In this document: positions 34,106-43,625 of the stretch, in pieces
How positions within the stretch are numbered: position 1 is the stretch's first letter
How the letters are laid out: each line of letters opens with the position of its first letter
Source: a bacterium HR19
Lineage (GTDB): Bacteria; Calescibacteriota; Calescibacteriia; Calescibacteriales; Calescibacteriaceae
Reading direction: 5' to 3'
Length of the DNA: 64,000 bases
Assembly: GCA_002898315.1 (NCBI GenBank)
Contig: BEHV01000004.1
Coordinates: 78,383-142,382, forward strand
The notes under the pieces: model-generated
Databases searched by the model: none
Seen by the model: only the letters and a program-made list of their open reading frames with translations
Told to the model about the DNA's origin: nothing
Translations under genes and position numbers: made by a program

Positions 34106-34810
34106 ATGAGAAACAGAAGATCAAAGAATTTTTTTCTCTTTCCCTTTTTCGTTTTTTTTATATATGCCTGCTCACAGAAAAAAGTCCCGGAAAATCCAGA
34201 AGAACTGTACAGCGAAGCGATGAAGAAGTTAGAAGGAAGTATTTTTACAGCAGATTACGATACAGCGGAGCAGTATTTTGAAAAAATCATAGAGCTTTTT
34301 CCCGGCACGAGATATGTTCCCGATGCAAATTTCGGGATCGCATACGCAAAGATGAAAAAAGGAGATTGCGCCGAAGCCGCTGTGCTGTTTGAGAGTTTCT
34401 ACCAAAAATATACATCACACCAAAAAGCTCCCCTTGCTCTTTACTACTCTATAAAATGCTACATGAAATTTGTTGACACGCCCGACAGAGACATAACCTA
34501 TGCTGAAAAGGTAAGAGAGTTGGCATCTCTTTTCATTCAAAACTACAAAGATAACGAAAAAAAAGATGAGGTTTCAAAAATTCATAACAGAGTTTTAGAA
34601 ATCATAGCGCAACATCATCTCTCAATAGCTGAGTTCTACATAAGAAGGAAAGTTTATCCGCCAGCAACAAGAAGAATAAAAATCATTTTAGAAGATAGAG
34701 AGCTTTCCGAAACCGAACCCGGAAAAAAGGCGAAAGAAATATACGAAAAACTTATCAAAGAGAATAAAGAATTTTCTGATACCAACGAATTCCTCCAATC
34801 AGCTCGTTAA
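34106..34810 (+). CDS. bamD: BamD-like outer-membrane assembly lipoprotein
   Basis: Essential partner of BamA in inserting barrels into the outer membrane, here 234 residues from the ATG at 34106. Lipobox FFIYAC at the end of the signal (Cys19). TPR repeats follow: YSEAMKKLE, YDTAEQYFEKIIELFPGTRY, DANFGIAYAKMKKGDCAEAAVLFESFY. The family signature PDRDITYAEKVRELASLF and the last repeat HLSIAEFYIRRKVYPPATRRIKIILED confirm the type. The open frame extends back to 34019 over the tRNA, which is not believable. It lies 60 nt after tRNA-Leu and may share its transcript. Confidence 0.88.
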   Translation: MRNRRSKNFFLFPFFVFFIYACSQKKVPENPEELYSEAMKKLEGSIFTADYDTAEQYFEKIIELFPGTRYVPDANFGIAYAKMKKGDCAEAAVLFESFYQKYTSHQKAPLALYYSIKCYMKFVDTPDRDITYAEKVRELASLFIQNYKDNEKKDEVSKIHNRVLEIIAQHHLSIAEFYIRRKVYPPATRRIKIILEDRELSETEPGKKAKEIYEKLIKENKEFSDTNEFLQSAR

Positions 34811-34893
34811 AGAGTTACCCTCTTCACATAAACCAATTGCAACTTCCTAAATCTTCCTATTTTTATGCTCTGGAAATATTTAATCTGGCTTTG

Positions 34894-36060
34894 CTATCGG
34901 CTTTTCTGTGTTTGGGCTTCTTTTTTGTATTTCTGCAATCTCTTTCTTTTTAAGATTTCAAGATATGCTTTCGGTGGGACATAGGGTTTCGGAGTACCGG
35001 TTAAAAACTCTCCTTCCATAAACCCCCATGAGTAAATTATTGGAACTTTCTCATATCTCCCGAAAGAATCTCTGGCTCTTATTTTTATTGTGTTTAATCC
35101 AACTTTCAGATTTGTTAATTTCAGAGGAGAGGAGCATTTTTTCCATCCTGAATAATTTATATCGCATTCAAATTCCGCATCTTCTTCATCTGATGTGAAT
35201 TCAAATTCCGCATAGTTGACATTCGTAGCGCTCGGAGGCGCAGATAAAAGCAAAGTCACAGGTGGTTTCGCATCAACTCTGAAATAAAATTCTTTTGGAG
35301 GTTTTTCTTTGTTTCCCGCAAGGTCTATGGAAAACGCAGATATTTTATGCCACCCGTCTTCTATATTTGTTAGAACAATTCTACCCGAAGAGCAATCCAT
35401 CCAAAACCCATCATCTACACTACACAGCGTTGATTTATACGGTTCATTAACGATAAAGTCAATTTCACATTCTGGTTCTGTGAGAACATAGGAAAAATCA
35501 ACGGACTTTATTTCTGTGATAGGAGGAGTTGTATCCACAACGAAATCATATTCAAGAATCTTTTCCCTGCATTTTCCCGCAGCGTAATATACAGAAAAAG
35601 TTTTCTTGCCATCTTCCCCAACCAAAACCATACTTGATAAGGAAGCATTACAGGGGAATTCTTTATCATTGATATAACACAAAAAGTTATAGGTGGATAG
35701 AAAGAAAATTGCCTCTTTCTTGTTCCATAACTTCGGAGGACTCTCAAGTAGTTCTACGGCGGACTTCATTTCAGGGCACCCTTCTTTACTTTCTATCTGA
35801 GTTTTGACATAAGTTTCTCCGGGTCCCCATTCTTCTCCTTCTGATTCTTTACTTTCTTTTATTGCAGTATGAGACAAAGAATGGGGGCTTTCAATTTCAA
35901 CTTTCTCTGCTTTTTCTTTCAGAATTTTAATTTCTGTTATTTTTCCGTAGAATGGGCATTTATAAATCACGAGTCCAAGAATTAATCCAATCAAAAGCGA
36001 AATTATATTAGATAAAATTTTCCGAGAGGTCTTCTCCTTATCTTTGTATTCATTTCCCAT
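34894..36060 (-). CDS. Membrane-anchored protein with three Ig-like FEC modules
   Basis: A 388-residue, probably type II-anchored surface protein: basic N-terminus, one helix at about 15-33, and a Ser/Glu-rich linker to 105. Then three repeats of the Ig-like pattern in which F-x-C-S-x-D-x2-W-x2-C is followed by a G-x-H/N-x-I/F strand: about 108-178, 179-265 (TLCSVDDGFWMDCSS) and 266-345 (FECDINYSGWKKCSS). Each module has a Cys pair that probably forms a disulfide. The C-terminus is Lys/Arg-rich. Similar modules occur in bacterial adhesins and in animal proteins. SD AGGGGGT lies 5 nt before the ATG. Function unknown. Confidence 0.7.
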   Translation of the reverse strand: MGNEYKDKEKTSRKILSNIISLLIGLILGLVIYKCPFYGKITEIKILKEKAEKVEIESPHSLSHTAIKESKESEGEEWGPGETYVKTQIESKEGCPEMKSAVELLESPPKLWNKKEAIFFLSTYNFLCYINDKEFPCNASLSSMVLVGEDGKKTFSVYYAAGKCREKILEYDFVVDTTPPITEIKSVDFSYVLTEPECEIDFIVNEPYKSTLCSVDDGFWMDCSSGRIVLTNIEDGWHKISAFSIDLAGNKEKPPKEFYFRVDAKPPVTLLLSAPPSATNVNYAEFEFTSDEEDAEFECDINYSGWKKCSSPLKLTNLKVGLNTIKIRARDSFGRYEKVPIIYSWGFMEGEFLTGTPKPYVPPKAYLEILKRKRLQKYKKEAQTQKSR

Positions 36061-36086
36061 TTTTTACCCCCTATTTCCGGCAACAT
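36003..36086 (-). other. Short upstream frame with a strong SD, overlapping the Ig-module gene start
   Basis: AGGAGG followed by TGAT and an ATG at 36086 opens a 27-codon frame (MLPEIGGKKW...) that ends inside the next gene, in another frame. The SD is among the best in the window. It could be a leader peptide that couples translation, or chance. Confidence 0.3.
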
Positions 36087-36290
36087 ATCACCTCCTCTGA
36101 AATTGAACTTCTCAAACATAATTTAGTAATTTCTTAAACGGAAGAGAAAGAGAGCGAAGTAAATTCCTCACTACCATAAATTGAGGGAATTGCAGAAGCG
36201 GAGAGATTTCTTACTCCTTCCAGATAAGCATAGGTTCAGGAAAGCTTATCAGCCGAGACCGGAAACAAGAAGTGTTTTGAAAAGAAAAAT
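36087..36290 (-). other. 204-nt intergenic region with inverted repeats, no gene seen
   Basis: Between argF and the Ig-module gene, both on the minus strand. GATAAGC (36223-36229) pairs with GCTTATC (36244-36250), and TTCCTCA near 36165 can pair with TGAGGGAA near 36183 with one bulged G. There is no T-run for a terminator and no open frame of note. It may hold the promoter or a structured leader for the Ig-module gene. Confidence 0.35.
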
Positions 36291-37157
36291 TTATTCTAAA
36301 TCTATACTTTCAAGAATAGAGATAGCTGAATACAACTTCATATGAGCTTGTGTAAAAATGACATCTTTGAATTTCTCAAAAACATCATAAGAAATCTCCT
36401 TCCCCTTTTTTGCTGGTAAGCAGTGCATAACAAGCTTAGCATACTTCGCTTTTTCAGAATCAACCGCATATTTTTTCATCTTCTCTTCTTTTTCAGGTGA
36501 AAACTCATCTCCCATAGAAAACCATACATCTGTGTATATAATATCTGCATCTTTCACAGCTTCTGATGGGTCATACTCAACCTTATATATTGATTTAAGC
36601 TCTGGTTCAAACCCCTCGGGACAAGAAAAAACGAGCTCAAAATTTCCCAAGACCTCTAACGCTTCAATCCACGACCTCGCAACATTATTTTTTGCATCTC
36701 CCATAAAGACAATCTTTTTTCCTTCATATCTCCCAAGCAGTAGCTGTATTGTCGCAAGGTCTGAAATTATCTGCGTCGGATGACTCAAATTGCTCAGAGC
36801 ATTTATGACAGGTTTTTTCGTACTTTCTGAAAATATCTCAAGCGATTTGTGGTCGTACACCCTGCATATAAAAAAATCAACATAACCATCTAAAACCCTT
36901 GCGAAATCAGCTCTATCTTCTCCCCTCAAAATCTGAGTATCTTTATCTGTCGAATATATGGCTGTTCCTCCGAGTTTTATCACAGCTACCTCAAAAGAAA
37001 TTCTGGTCCGTGTTGAAGGTTTTTCAAAGTAAATCAGACCAATCTTTTCTTTAAGTTTTTTAGTTGGCGTATCACCTTTGAAAAGTTCAACAGCCCTTTT
37101 TATGAGATATTCAAGCTCTCTTTTAGAAAGGTCAAAAAGTGTGATGATTTTCCTCAT
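36291..37157 (-). CDS. argF: Ornithine carbamoyltransferase
   Basis: Makes citrulline from ornithine and carbamoyl phosphate in arginine synthesis. 288 residues, slightly short for the family (usually 300-330). Carbamoyl-phosphate site STRTR (48-52) and HPTQ (126-129); ornithine-loop SMG (214-216); HCLPA with the catalytic Cys (245-249). SMG and HCLPA favour ornithine over aspartate or acetylornithine. It is alone: no other arg gene is near. An A/T-rich gap of 118 nt separates it from the divergent epimerase gene. Confidence 0.93.
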   Translation of the reverse strand: MRKIITLFDLSKRELEYLIKRAVELFKGDTPTKKLKEKIGLIYFEKPSTRTRISFEVAVIKLGGTAIYSTDKDTQILRGEDRADFARVLDGYVDFFICRVYDHKSLEIFSESTKKPVINALSNLSHPTQIISDLATIQLLLGRYEGKKIVFMGDAKNNVARSWIEALEVLGNFELVFSCPEGFEPELKSIYKVEYDPSEAVKDADIIYTDVWFSMGDEFSPEKEEKMKKYAVDSEKAKYAKLVMHCLPAKKGKEISYDVFEKFKDVIFTQAHMKLYSAISILESIDLE

Positions 37158-37275
37158 AACTTCTCAATAAAACTTCATAATAATAAAAAGGCAAAAAAAT
37201 TCAAAAGCAGTAGAAAAATTAAAATTACGAAACAATAAAAAAAGCAAAATCTCTAAAATTAGAATTATTTTTGGT

Positions 37276-38313
37276 ATGATTTTCCTATCAGGCGCAAATG
37301 GATTTATAGGGTCTTACACACTTGAAGAGCTCCTTAAAAAGAAATACAGAGTCAGAATATCTCTGAGAAAAGGTTCAAATACCGATAACATAAAAAAGTT
37401 TCTTGATAAAGTTGAGGTATTATACGGAGACCTATCTGATAGATACTTTGCCGAAGAATGCGTAAAAAACTGCGAATATGTAATTCATATAGCCGGAAAA
37501 GTTGATACCTCTGTATCAAGTTCAAAAAGAGAAGAAATAATCTTATCTAATTATCTCACAACAAACAATGTTTTCTCCTCCGCTCTGAAAGCGAAAGTCA
37601 AAAAAGTAGTATTTTTGGGGTCTATATTTGGACTTGGCAAAAGCAAAGATATGACACCTGCTGATGAAAATGTTGAGTTTAATCTCTATCACCTCGCAAA
37701 GAAAATACCATATATAAGAGCAAAAAGAATGAGCGAAATAATGGCAGATGATTTTCTTGAAAGGGAGCTTCCGATAGTCAGGGTTTATCCGAACTTCTGC
37801 ATAGGGAAAGGTGATATTTATCTTTCATCATCAAAGGCAATCTTGCCATTTCTGAACGGGGTGAATATTTACTTTGATGGAGGAATAAATTTGCAATGGG
37901 TAGGAGATGCTGCCAAAGCACTTGTTCTCGCTCTGGAAAAAGGAAAAGAAGGTGAAAAGTTTCTGGTTGGTGGAGAAAACCTGACCTCACAAGAGATATT
38001 CCATAAAGTTATGAAAATAACAGGAAAAGAAGCAAAGGGAAGGAAAATTTCTCCATCTGTGTTCAAAATATTTTTCTACCTCCCTCAGCCCATACTAGAT
38101 ATAGCAGAGGGAATAATCAAAAAAAACATAAAGCTTGATATCGGCTCACTTATGATACTCACCGAAAAATATTGGTTTTACTCAGATGAGAAAGCAAGAA
38201 GAGAACTCGGATATACTTCAAGACCAATAGATGAGACCATATCAGAAGCGGTAAATTGGCTGAAAGAGTTCATAAAAGCAAAAAAAGAGTCCAAATCTCA
38301 AAAAAGAAGATGA
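37276..38313 (+). CDS. NAD-dependent epimerase/dehydratase family protein
   Basis: Extended-SDR enzyme of 345 residues; SGANGFIGSYTLEE at the N-terminus is the NAD(P)-binding G-x2-G-x2-G loop, with YGDLSD and VIHIAGKVD typical of the family. The catalytic Tyr-x3-Lys is not the usual YxxxK; IPYIRAKRMSE (Tyr, four, Lys) is the nearest candidate, so activity is uncertain. The distant kin are dihydroflavonol-reductase-like or 3-beta-HSD-like proteins. Ends in an ATGA overlap with the DUF2851 gene. Confidence 0.78.
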   Translation: MIFLSGANGFIGSYTLEELLKKKYRVRISLRKGSNTDNIKKFLDKVEVLYGDLSDRYFAEECVKNCEYVIHIAGKVDTSVSSSKREEIILSNYLTTNNVFSSALKAKVKKVVFLGSIFGLGKSKDMTPADENVEFNLYHLAKKIPYIRAKRMSEIMADDFLERELPIVRVYPNFCIGKGDIYLSSSKAILPFLNGVNIYFDGGINLQWVGDAAKALVLALEKGKEGEKFLVGGENLTSQEIFHKVMKITGKEAKGRKISPSVFKIFFYLPQPILDIAEGIIKKNIKLDIGSLMILTEKYWFYSDEKARRELGYTSRPIDETISEAVNWLKEFIKAKKESKSQKRR

Positions 38314-39368
38314 AAAACTTTGAACCATTTTCATCTGAGGAGGAGATTCAGATTCTCTGGAAAGAAATTCAGGGATTAAAATTTGTTGATGAAGAGGGGA
38401 GAAGAATTTTCGTAGCCCACCCCGGAATAAAAAGTAAGACAGGTCCAGATTTCAAAGACGCTGTCGTATTTGTAGATGACATAAAGATTGAAGGAGATGT
38501 AGAATGCCATCTCAAATCATCTGACTGGTTTGCTCATAAACACGATGAAAATCCCGAATTCTCATCTGTGAAAATACATGTTGTTTGGAAAAAGGATTGC
38601 GAAGTCAATGGCTTCACAATATCGCTTGAAAACATATCGCTTTTGAACTACGAGAAAAAATACCTTTGCGAAAAAATTTATGATGAGAAGAAAAAGAGAA
38701 AAGAGATATTCTCACTTGGGAAAATACGAATTTTGAGAAAATCTGAAAGAATAAAGGAAAGGATTTTGGAGATAAAAGATGAAAGACAGGCGGTATATGA
38801 ATTTTCAGCAGAAGCATTAGGATATGAGATGGCAAGAAATTTCATGCTACACATAGCAAGGAAATACCCACTAAGCTATGTTGAGAGAATGGACGAGAAA
38901 CCTTTTGCAGATATTGTTGCGGAAGAGATTAAAAATTTCGGTTTGAGATTTCGCGGGAGACCGAAAAACTATCCTCTACAAAGAGCTCGCGCCCTTTATC
39001 ATCTTTTTACCAGAAAAGATTTTATAAGCTCTGTAAGGAAACTTTTTGAGTCAAGAGCAAAATATCAGGAGTGGGAAAAAAATTTAGCAGTTGAAGGATT
39101 AGGTAAAAGCAGATTGAGAACAACAATTGCGAATGTGATTTTGCCATATCTTTTGATAGCGTATCCATCACAAGACGAGATTTTTGAGTATTTTTCAGGT
39201 TTTCCCCAAGAGGAGGAGAACAGATTTATAAGGGAAGGAAAAAAGGTGCTTCGGATAAGAAAGTGCAATCTGATAGAGGGTCAGGGATTAATAGAGATTT
39301 ACAGGATGAGGTGTTCAAGGTTTTTGTGTTATGTTTGCGGTTTAGGTGGTGCCGAGGGCGGGACTTGA
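38310..39368 (+). CDS. DUF2851 family protein
   Basis: 352 residues from the ATG in the ATGA overlap. The N-terminal part matches the DUF2851 pattern: EEEIQILWKEIQ, GPDFKDAVVFVDD, GDVECHLKSSDWFAHKHDENPE and HVVWKKD, a fold thought to be nuclease-like, but the role is unknown. The middle has ALGYEMARNFMLHIARKYPL and the end GLIEIYRMRCSRFLCYVC. The last 22 nt overlap the 3' end of tRNA-Leu(GAG) on the other strand, so the stop lies inside the tRNA gene. A second, truncated paralogue lies at 60972-61694. Confidence 0.8.
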   Translation: MKNFEPFSSEEEIQILWKEIQGLKFVDEEGRRIFVAHPGIKSKTGPDFKDAVVFVDDIKIEGDVECHLKSSDWFAHKHDENPEFSSVKIHVVWKKDCEVNGFTISLENISLLNYEKKYLCEKIYDEKKKRKEIFSLGKIRILRKSERIKERILEIKDERQAVYEFSAEALGYEMARNFMLHIARKYPLSYVERMDEKPFADIVAEEIKNFGLRFRGRPKNYPLQRARALYHLFTRKDFISSVRKLFESRAKYQEWEKNLAVEGLGKSRLRTTIANVILPYLLIAYPSQDEIFEYFSGFPQEEENRFIREGKKVLRIRKCNLIEGQGLIEIYRMRCSRFLCYVCGLGGAEGGT

Positions 39369-39433
39369 ACCCGCACGGGCTTGCGCCCATCGCCCCCTCA
39401 AGACGACGCGTCTACCTATTCCGCCACCTCGGC
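39347..39433 (-). tRNA. tRNA-Leu (anticodon GAG)
   Basis: Class II cloverleaf with a long variable arm (GGGCGCAAGCCC). Acceptor GCCGAGG/CCTCGGC, anticodon stem TCGTC/GGCGA with loop TTGAGGG (anticodon GAG, reads CUC and CUU), T arm GCGGG/CCCGC with TTCAAGT. Discriminator A at 39350 and an encoded CCA at 39347-39349, which the other tRNAs here lack. Two different leucine tRNAs in one window. Confidence 0.94.
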
Positions 39434-39528
39434 AAAACAAATCAATTATTATAATCCAAAAAAGAAACTTATCTCTTTTGATAAAATTATTTGGTAACCA
39501 GACAAAATTACCACATCAACAGAAAAAA

Positions 39529-41886
39529 TCAGTGCAAAACAGCTGTCCCCTCATCTTGTTCCGCTAATCTGCCCTTCCATATCTTCTCCTTCGGAGCATC
39601 AAGAGAAAGCTCCACAACCTCGTCCATATGCTCAACAAGCTTTATGTTCAGGTCTTTGAGTATCTCCTTCGGAACATCTTCTAAATCCTTCTCGTTCTCC
39701 TTCGGTATTATAACGTTCTTTATGTTATATCTGTGAGCTGCGAGGAGCTTTTCTTTTATACCACCTATTGGAAGAACTCTACCACGAAGCGTTATCTCTC
39801 CCGTCATAGAAACATCAGCTCTCACAGGAATTTTCGTAAGGGCAGATATTATGGCAGTAGCGATGGTTATCCCGGCAGAGGGACCATCTTTTGGAACCGC
39901 TCCCTCTGGCACATGAACGTGTATATCTGTCTTTGAGTAGAAGTCAGGGTCAATTCCCAGCTCTCTTGCTCTTGACCTCACATAAGATATAGCTGCTTTT
40001 ACAGATTCTTGCATTACATCACCGAGCTTCCCTGTTATAGTGAGCCGTCCTGAACCTGGCAATATTGAGACCTCTATCATAAGAACATCACCACCAAACT
40101 CGGTCCACGCAAGACCTCTTGCAACTCCAACGAGCGGTTTTGAATCAACGTCAGATGGCTTGAACTTCGGAGGTCCCAAGAACTTCAGAACATCTTTCAC
40201 ATTTATAGTGAACTTCGGATTTGATTTTATATCTATGTTCTGCTCAACTATCTTTTTAGATACTTTTCTTATAACATTTCCTATCTCTCTTTCAAGGTTT
40301 CTCACCCCTGCTTCTCTTGTATATTCTCTTATTATCTTGTAAAGAGCTTCTTTTGTGAAATTAACCGTATCTTCATTAAGCCCAGAGTTCTTCGCTTGCT
40401 TCGGTATCAAAAACCTTCTGGCTATCTCGTATTTTTCATGCTCGGTGTATCCCGGAATTCTTATAACCTCCATTCTATCAAGTAAAGGAGCAGGAATAGA
40501 GTATGTCACATTCGCCGTGCAGATGAAAAATACTTCCGAAAGGTCATACTCAATATCTATGTAGTGATCAAGGAAAGAGTGGTTTTGTTCTGGGTCTAAA
40601 ACTTCAAGCAGAGCTGCTGCTGGGTCTCCTCTGAAATCAGCACAGAGTTTATCAACCTCATCAAGCAGGAAGACCGGGTTCTTCGTTCCCGCTTTCCTCA
40701 TCATCTGAATTATCCTTCCCGGAAGAGCTCCTATATAAGTTCTTCTATGTCCTCTTATTTCCGCCTCATCTCTTACCCCTCCAAGAGAAAGACGTACGAA
40801 CTTTCTGCCTGTTGCTCTCGCTATTGATTTGCCAAGAGATGTCTTACCAACACCGGGAGGACCAACAAAACACAAAATGGGAGCTTTTGAAGGTCCAGCT
40901 AATTTTCTCACAGCAAGGTATTCAATAATTCTCTCTTTAACTTTCTCAAGCCCCCAGTGATCTTCATCAAGAATTTTTTTTGCCTCTTTGAGATCAAGTT
41001 TATCTTCGCTTCTTTCGGTCCACGGAAGTGAAAGTAGCCAATCAACATAATTTCTCACAACAGTTGCCTCAGCCGCAAGGGGAGTCATAAGTTTGAGCTT
41101 TTTTATTTCCTTCAAAACCACCTCTCTGACTCTTTCGGGGAGGTCTTTTTCTTCTGCTCTTCTTTCAAGTTCCTCTATTTCTTCCCTCCACTCATCTTGA
41201 ATGAAATCACCTTGCCCTATAATTCCGCTTGATTCTCCTCTTCCTCTCGCCCTTACTCTTGCCTTCTTTTCGGACTCAAACTGAGACAATTCTTCTTCAA
41301 TAATTGATTTGAGAATTTTCAATCTTTTGAGGACATCAACTTCATCAAGAAGTGCCTGCTTTTTCTCAATAGGTATAGAAAGTTGAGCAGAAATCACATC
41401 GCAAACTTCCCCGGGATTTTTGATATTGTAAAGTATATCAATATACTCTGATGATATTCTCATATACTTTGCGAGGTTTCTGAAAAGGTCTATAACTTCT
41501 CTTGACATCGCTTTTGCCTCTGGATGAGATTGGTTTATCTCTTCAAGTATCTCAACTTCTGCTGAAAGGAAATCTCCATTATCTATCAACCTTATCATTC
41601 TTGCTCTGTATAATCCCTCAATTATTATTTTTCTGTTTTCGTTAGGGACTCTCTGGTGTCCTTTTATCTTACATATAGTTCCAATCTCATATATATCTTC
41701 TTGTCTTGGTTCGTTTATTCTTGGGTTTTTCTGAGTTGGAAGGAATAGGAGTTTTTCATCTGTTGCTAACGCTTCATCTAATGCTCTCACTGACTTTGGT
41801 CTTCCAACTATAAGAGGCATAACTATATGAGGGAAAGCAATTATGTCTCTTAAAGGTATTGTTGGGAAAACTCTTTTTTCTCCCAT
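39529..41886 (-). CDS. lon: ATP-dependent protease Lon
   Basis: Homohexameric AAA+ serine protease for damaged and regulatory proteins. 785 residues: N-terminal LON domain from [18 protein letters not shown] to about 200, AAA+ with Walker [14 protein letters not shown] (about residue 350) and Walker [11 protein letters not shown], and the protease domain with Ser670 in KDGPSAGI and Lys711 in GGIKEKLLA. The ATG at 41886 is chosen since AGGAGG ends 9 nt upstream; the in-frame TTG at 41892 is only 3 nt from it. The C-terminus is about 15 residues past the usual end. Confidence 0.97.
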   Translation of the reverse strand: MGEKRVFPTIPLRDIIAFPHIVMPLIVGRPKSVRALDEALATDEKLLFLPTQKNPRINEPRQEDIYEIGTICKIKGHQRVPNENRKIIIEGLYRARMIRLIDNGDFLSAEVEILEEINQSHPEAKAMSREVIDLFRNLAKYMRISSEYIDILYNIKNPGEVCDVISAQLSIPIEKKQALLDEVDVLKRLKILKSIIEEELSQFESEKKARVRARGRGESSGIIGQGDFIQDEWREEIEELERRAEEKDLPERVREVVLKEIKKLKLMTPLAAEATVVRNYVDWLLSLPWTERSEDKLDLKEAKKILDEDHWGLEKVKERIIEYLAVRKLAGPSKAPILCFVGPPGVGKTSLGKSIARATGRKFVRLSLGGVRDEAEIRGHRRTYIGALPGRIIQMMRKAGTKNPVFLLDEVDKLCADFRGDPAAALLEVLDPEQNHSFLDHYIDIEYDLSEVFFICTANVTYSIPAPLLDRMEVIRIPGYTEHEKYEIARRFLIPKQAKNSGLNEDTVNFTKEALYKIIREYTREAGVRNLEREIGNVIRKVSKKIVEQNIDIKSNPKFTINVKDVLKFLGPPKFKPSDVDSKPLVGVARGLAWTEFGGDVLMIEVSILPGSGRLTITGKLGDVMQESVKAAISYVRSRARELGIDPDFYSKTDIHVHVPEGAVPKDGPSAGITIATAIISALTKIPVRADVSMTGEITLRGRVLPIGGIKEKLLAAHRYNIKNVIIPKENEKDLEDVPKEILKDLNIKLVEHMDEVVELSLDAPKEKIWKGRLAEQDEGTAVLH

Positions 41887-41985
41887 AATCAAAAACCTCC
41901 TTTATCTAATTAATTTTATTCATCTGATGTTATTTCGGAGCATTAAGCAGTAAATTTACTTATAAGACAGAACTACACCGAAAAA

Positions 41986-42939
41986 TCAGTCAATTGAGAG
42001 AAAATCAAGAGGGTTAAGAGGTTTTGTCCCTCTTCTTACTTCAAAGTGGAGATGTGGAGTTGTTGCATTTCCCGTCTGACCGACCTTACCTATAACCTGA
42101 CCTCTTTTCACAAATTCATTCTCTTTAACCGTGTTATATTTATTATGAGCATAAACCGTAAAATAATCTCCTTCGTGTTTTATTATGACAACATTTCCGT
42201 ATCCTTTAAGAAAACCCGAAAATATCACAACCCCATCTTCTGCTGCAAGTATATCTGTTCCCTCAGGAGCAGATATGTCTACTCCTTTGTGTTCCCTTCC
42301 GTTTCTATCTCCGAAGTTTGAAATAACTTTACCTTTTACAGGGGGTATAAAAGACAACCTTCCAGAACGAGTCCTATCAGCTGATGCAAGATTTAATTTC
42401 ACAGAACCCTTACTTTCTATCTTTGGCGGTATCTTTTTATCTGACGAGTTTGCTTTTTCTTTCCGAGAAGCGTCTTTTTCATCAGAAATTAAGTTATCAT
42501 CTTGTTTTGTCTTATGAAGAGCAGAGAGAGTTAAGCTTCTTTCATAGCTTTCGTCTTTTATATCAGATTCATCTCCTGCATTTTTTTTATCTTTATTTTC
42601 CGGGTATTGAGTTGTTTTCTTGCTTGTTTCGGTTTTATCTGCGGTTTCCTGCTTCTTCCACTTCACACTTTCACTTTTTGCCTCTTTCCTATCAAGAGGT
42701 ATATATATAACATCACCTTCTTTTAATCCTTCCGGGTCAAATCCCCAGGGAAATTTTTTATTCGCTTCTGATATGTCTTTTTCTGATACTCCGTATTTCC
42801 TTGCTATATCAGACAGGGTCTCTCCTCTTTTAACATGGTGATATATTCCATATCCACAGCCGATAAAATAGAGGAAAAAAGGAAGCACAATCAACCAAAG
42901 CCGTATTTCCCTTTTAGTTTCACAAATTTGCATGGACAT
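41986..42939 (-). CDS. nlpD: NlpD-like lipoprotein: LysM and M23 (LytM) domains
   Basis: Periplasmic lipoprotein that likely activates or acts as a cell-wall amidase/endopeptidase. Lipobox FFLYFIGC (Cys28 or nearby). LysM domain at about 33-80 (HHVKRGETLSDIARKYGVS...GDVIYIP). A Lys/Ser/Asp-rich linker leads to the M23 domain (about 200-315): EHKGVDIS, and TPHLHFEVRRG near the end. HxxxD and HxH zinc-binding residues look intact, unlike degenerate NlpD/EnvC, so it may be an active peptidase. Overlaps the end of pcm by 49 nt. The pcm-nlpD order is the same as in enterobacteria. Confidence 0.9.
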   Translation of the reverse strand: MSMQICETKREIRLWLIVLPFFLYFIGCGYGIYHHVKRGETLSDIARKYGVSEKDISEANKKFPWGFDPEGLKEGDVIYIPLDRKEAKSESVKWKKQETADKTETSKKTTQYPENKDKKNAGDESDIKDESYERSLTLSALHKTKQDDNLISDEKDASRKEKANSSDKKIPPKIESKGSVKLNLASADRTRSGRLSFIPPVKGKVISNFGDRNGREHKGVDISAPEGTDILAAEDGVVIFSGFLKGYGNVVIIKHEGDYFTVYAHNKYNTVKENEFVKRGQVIGKVGQTGNATTPHLHFEVRRGTKPLNPLDFLSID

Positions 42940-43610
42940 ATCTCCTGTTTTTCGTATCCCTTTCCGTTTTCTACTTTTATAATTTTACTAAGAATTTGTT
43001 CTTCCTCATCGCCAATAGGTATAAGCATTATTCCGTTGTCTTTGAGCTGATGAATAAGAGGTTCAGGAACAGAAGGAGAGGCAGCGGAGACACAAATCCT
43101 ATCGTATGGTGCCAGAAATTCAACACCACAAGAGCCATCTCCTACAACAAAACTCACATTATTCAACCCCAAAAGTGAGATTTTTTCCTTTGCGGAGTCA
43201 GAAAGTGAGCTTATAAATTCTATTGTTACCACCTCTTTGCTCAGCAGAGATAATATAGCGGTATGATAACCTGAACCTGTTCCGACCTCAAGAACTCTTT
43301 CCTCACCTTTGAGTTCAAGATTTTCAGTCATAAGAGCTATTATGTATGGTTGAGATATAGTTTGACCGAAACCTATCGGCAAAGGTTTATCTTCATAAGC
43401 CAAGTGTTGTATGTTTCTCGGAACGAATATATGTCTTGGGACAAAAAGCATAGCCAAAATAACCCTTTGGTCTTTTATTCCCCTGCTCACAAAAAGCTCT
43501 ATCATCTTTTCTCTCTCATATTTATACTCTTCAAAGTGGTTCAAAATTTCTTTCGTGATGGTAATTTTGAGTTCCTGAGCTTTTTTGAGAAGGTCTTCTA
43601 ATCTTTGCAT
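42891..43610 (-). CDS. pcm: Protein-L-isoaspartate O-methyltransferase
   Basis: Repairs isoaspartyl damage in aged proteins with SAM as donor. 239 residues: GFGQTISQPYIIALMTE and VLEVGTGSGYHTAILS are the family's substrate and SAM motifs, EFISSL follows, and GDGSCGVEFLAPYDRICVSAA continues the core. The N-terminal 30 residues are charged. It precedes nlpD and overlaps it; in E. coli the surE-pcm-nlpD-rpoS order is known, but rpoS and surE are not seen here. Confidence 0.93.
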   Translation of the reverse strand: MQRLEDLLKKAQELKITITKEILNHFEEYKYEREKMIELFVSRGIKDQRVILAMLFVPRHIFVPRNIQHLAYEDKPLPIGFGQTISQPYIIALMTENLELKGEERVLEVGTGSGYHTAILSLLSKEVVTIEFISSLSDSAKEKISLLGLNNVSFVVGDGSCGVEFLAPYDRICVSAASPSVPEPLIHQLKDNGIMLIPIGDEEEQILSKIIKVENGKGYEKQEICPCKFVKLKGKYGFG

Positions 43611-43625
43611 AAAAATTTTCAGAAT

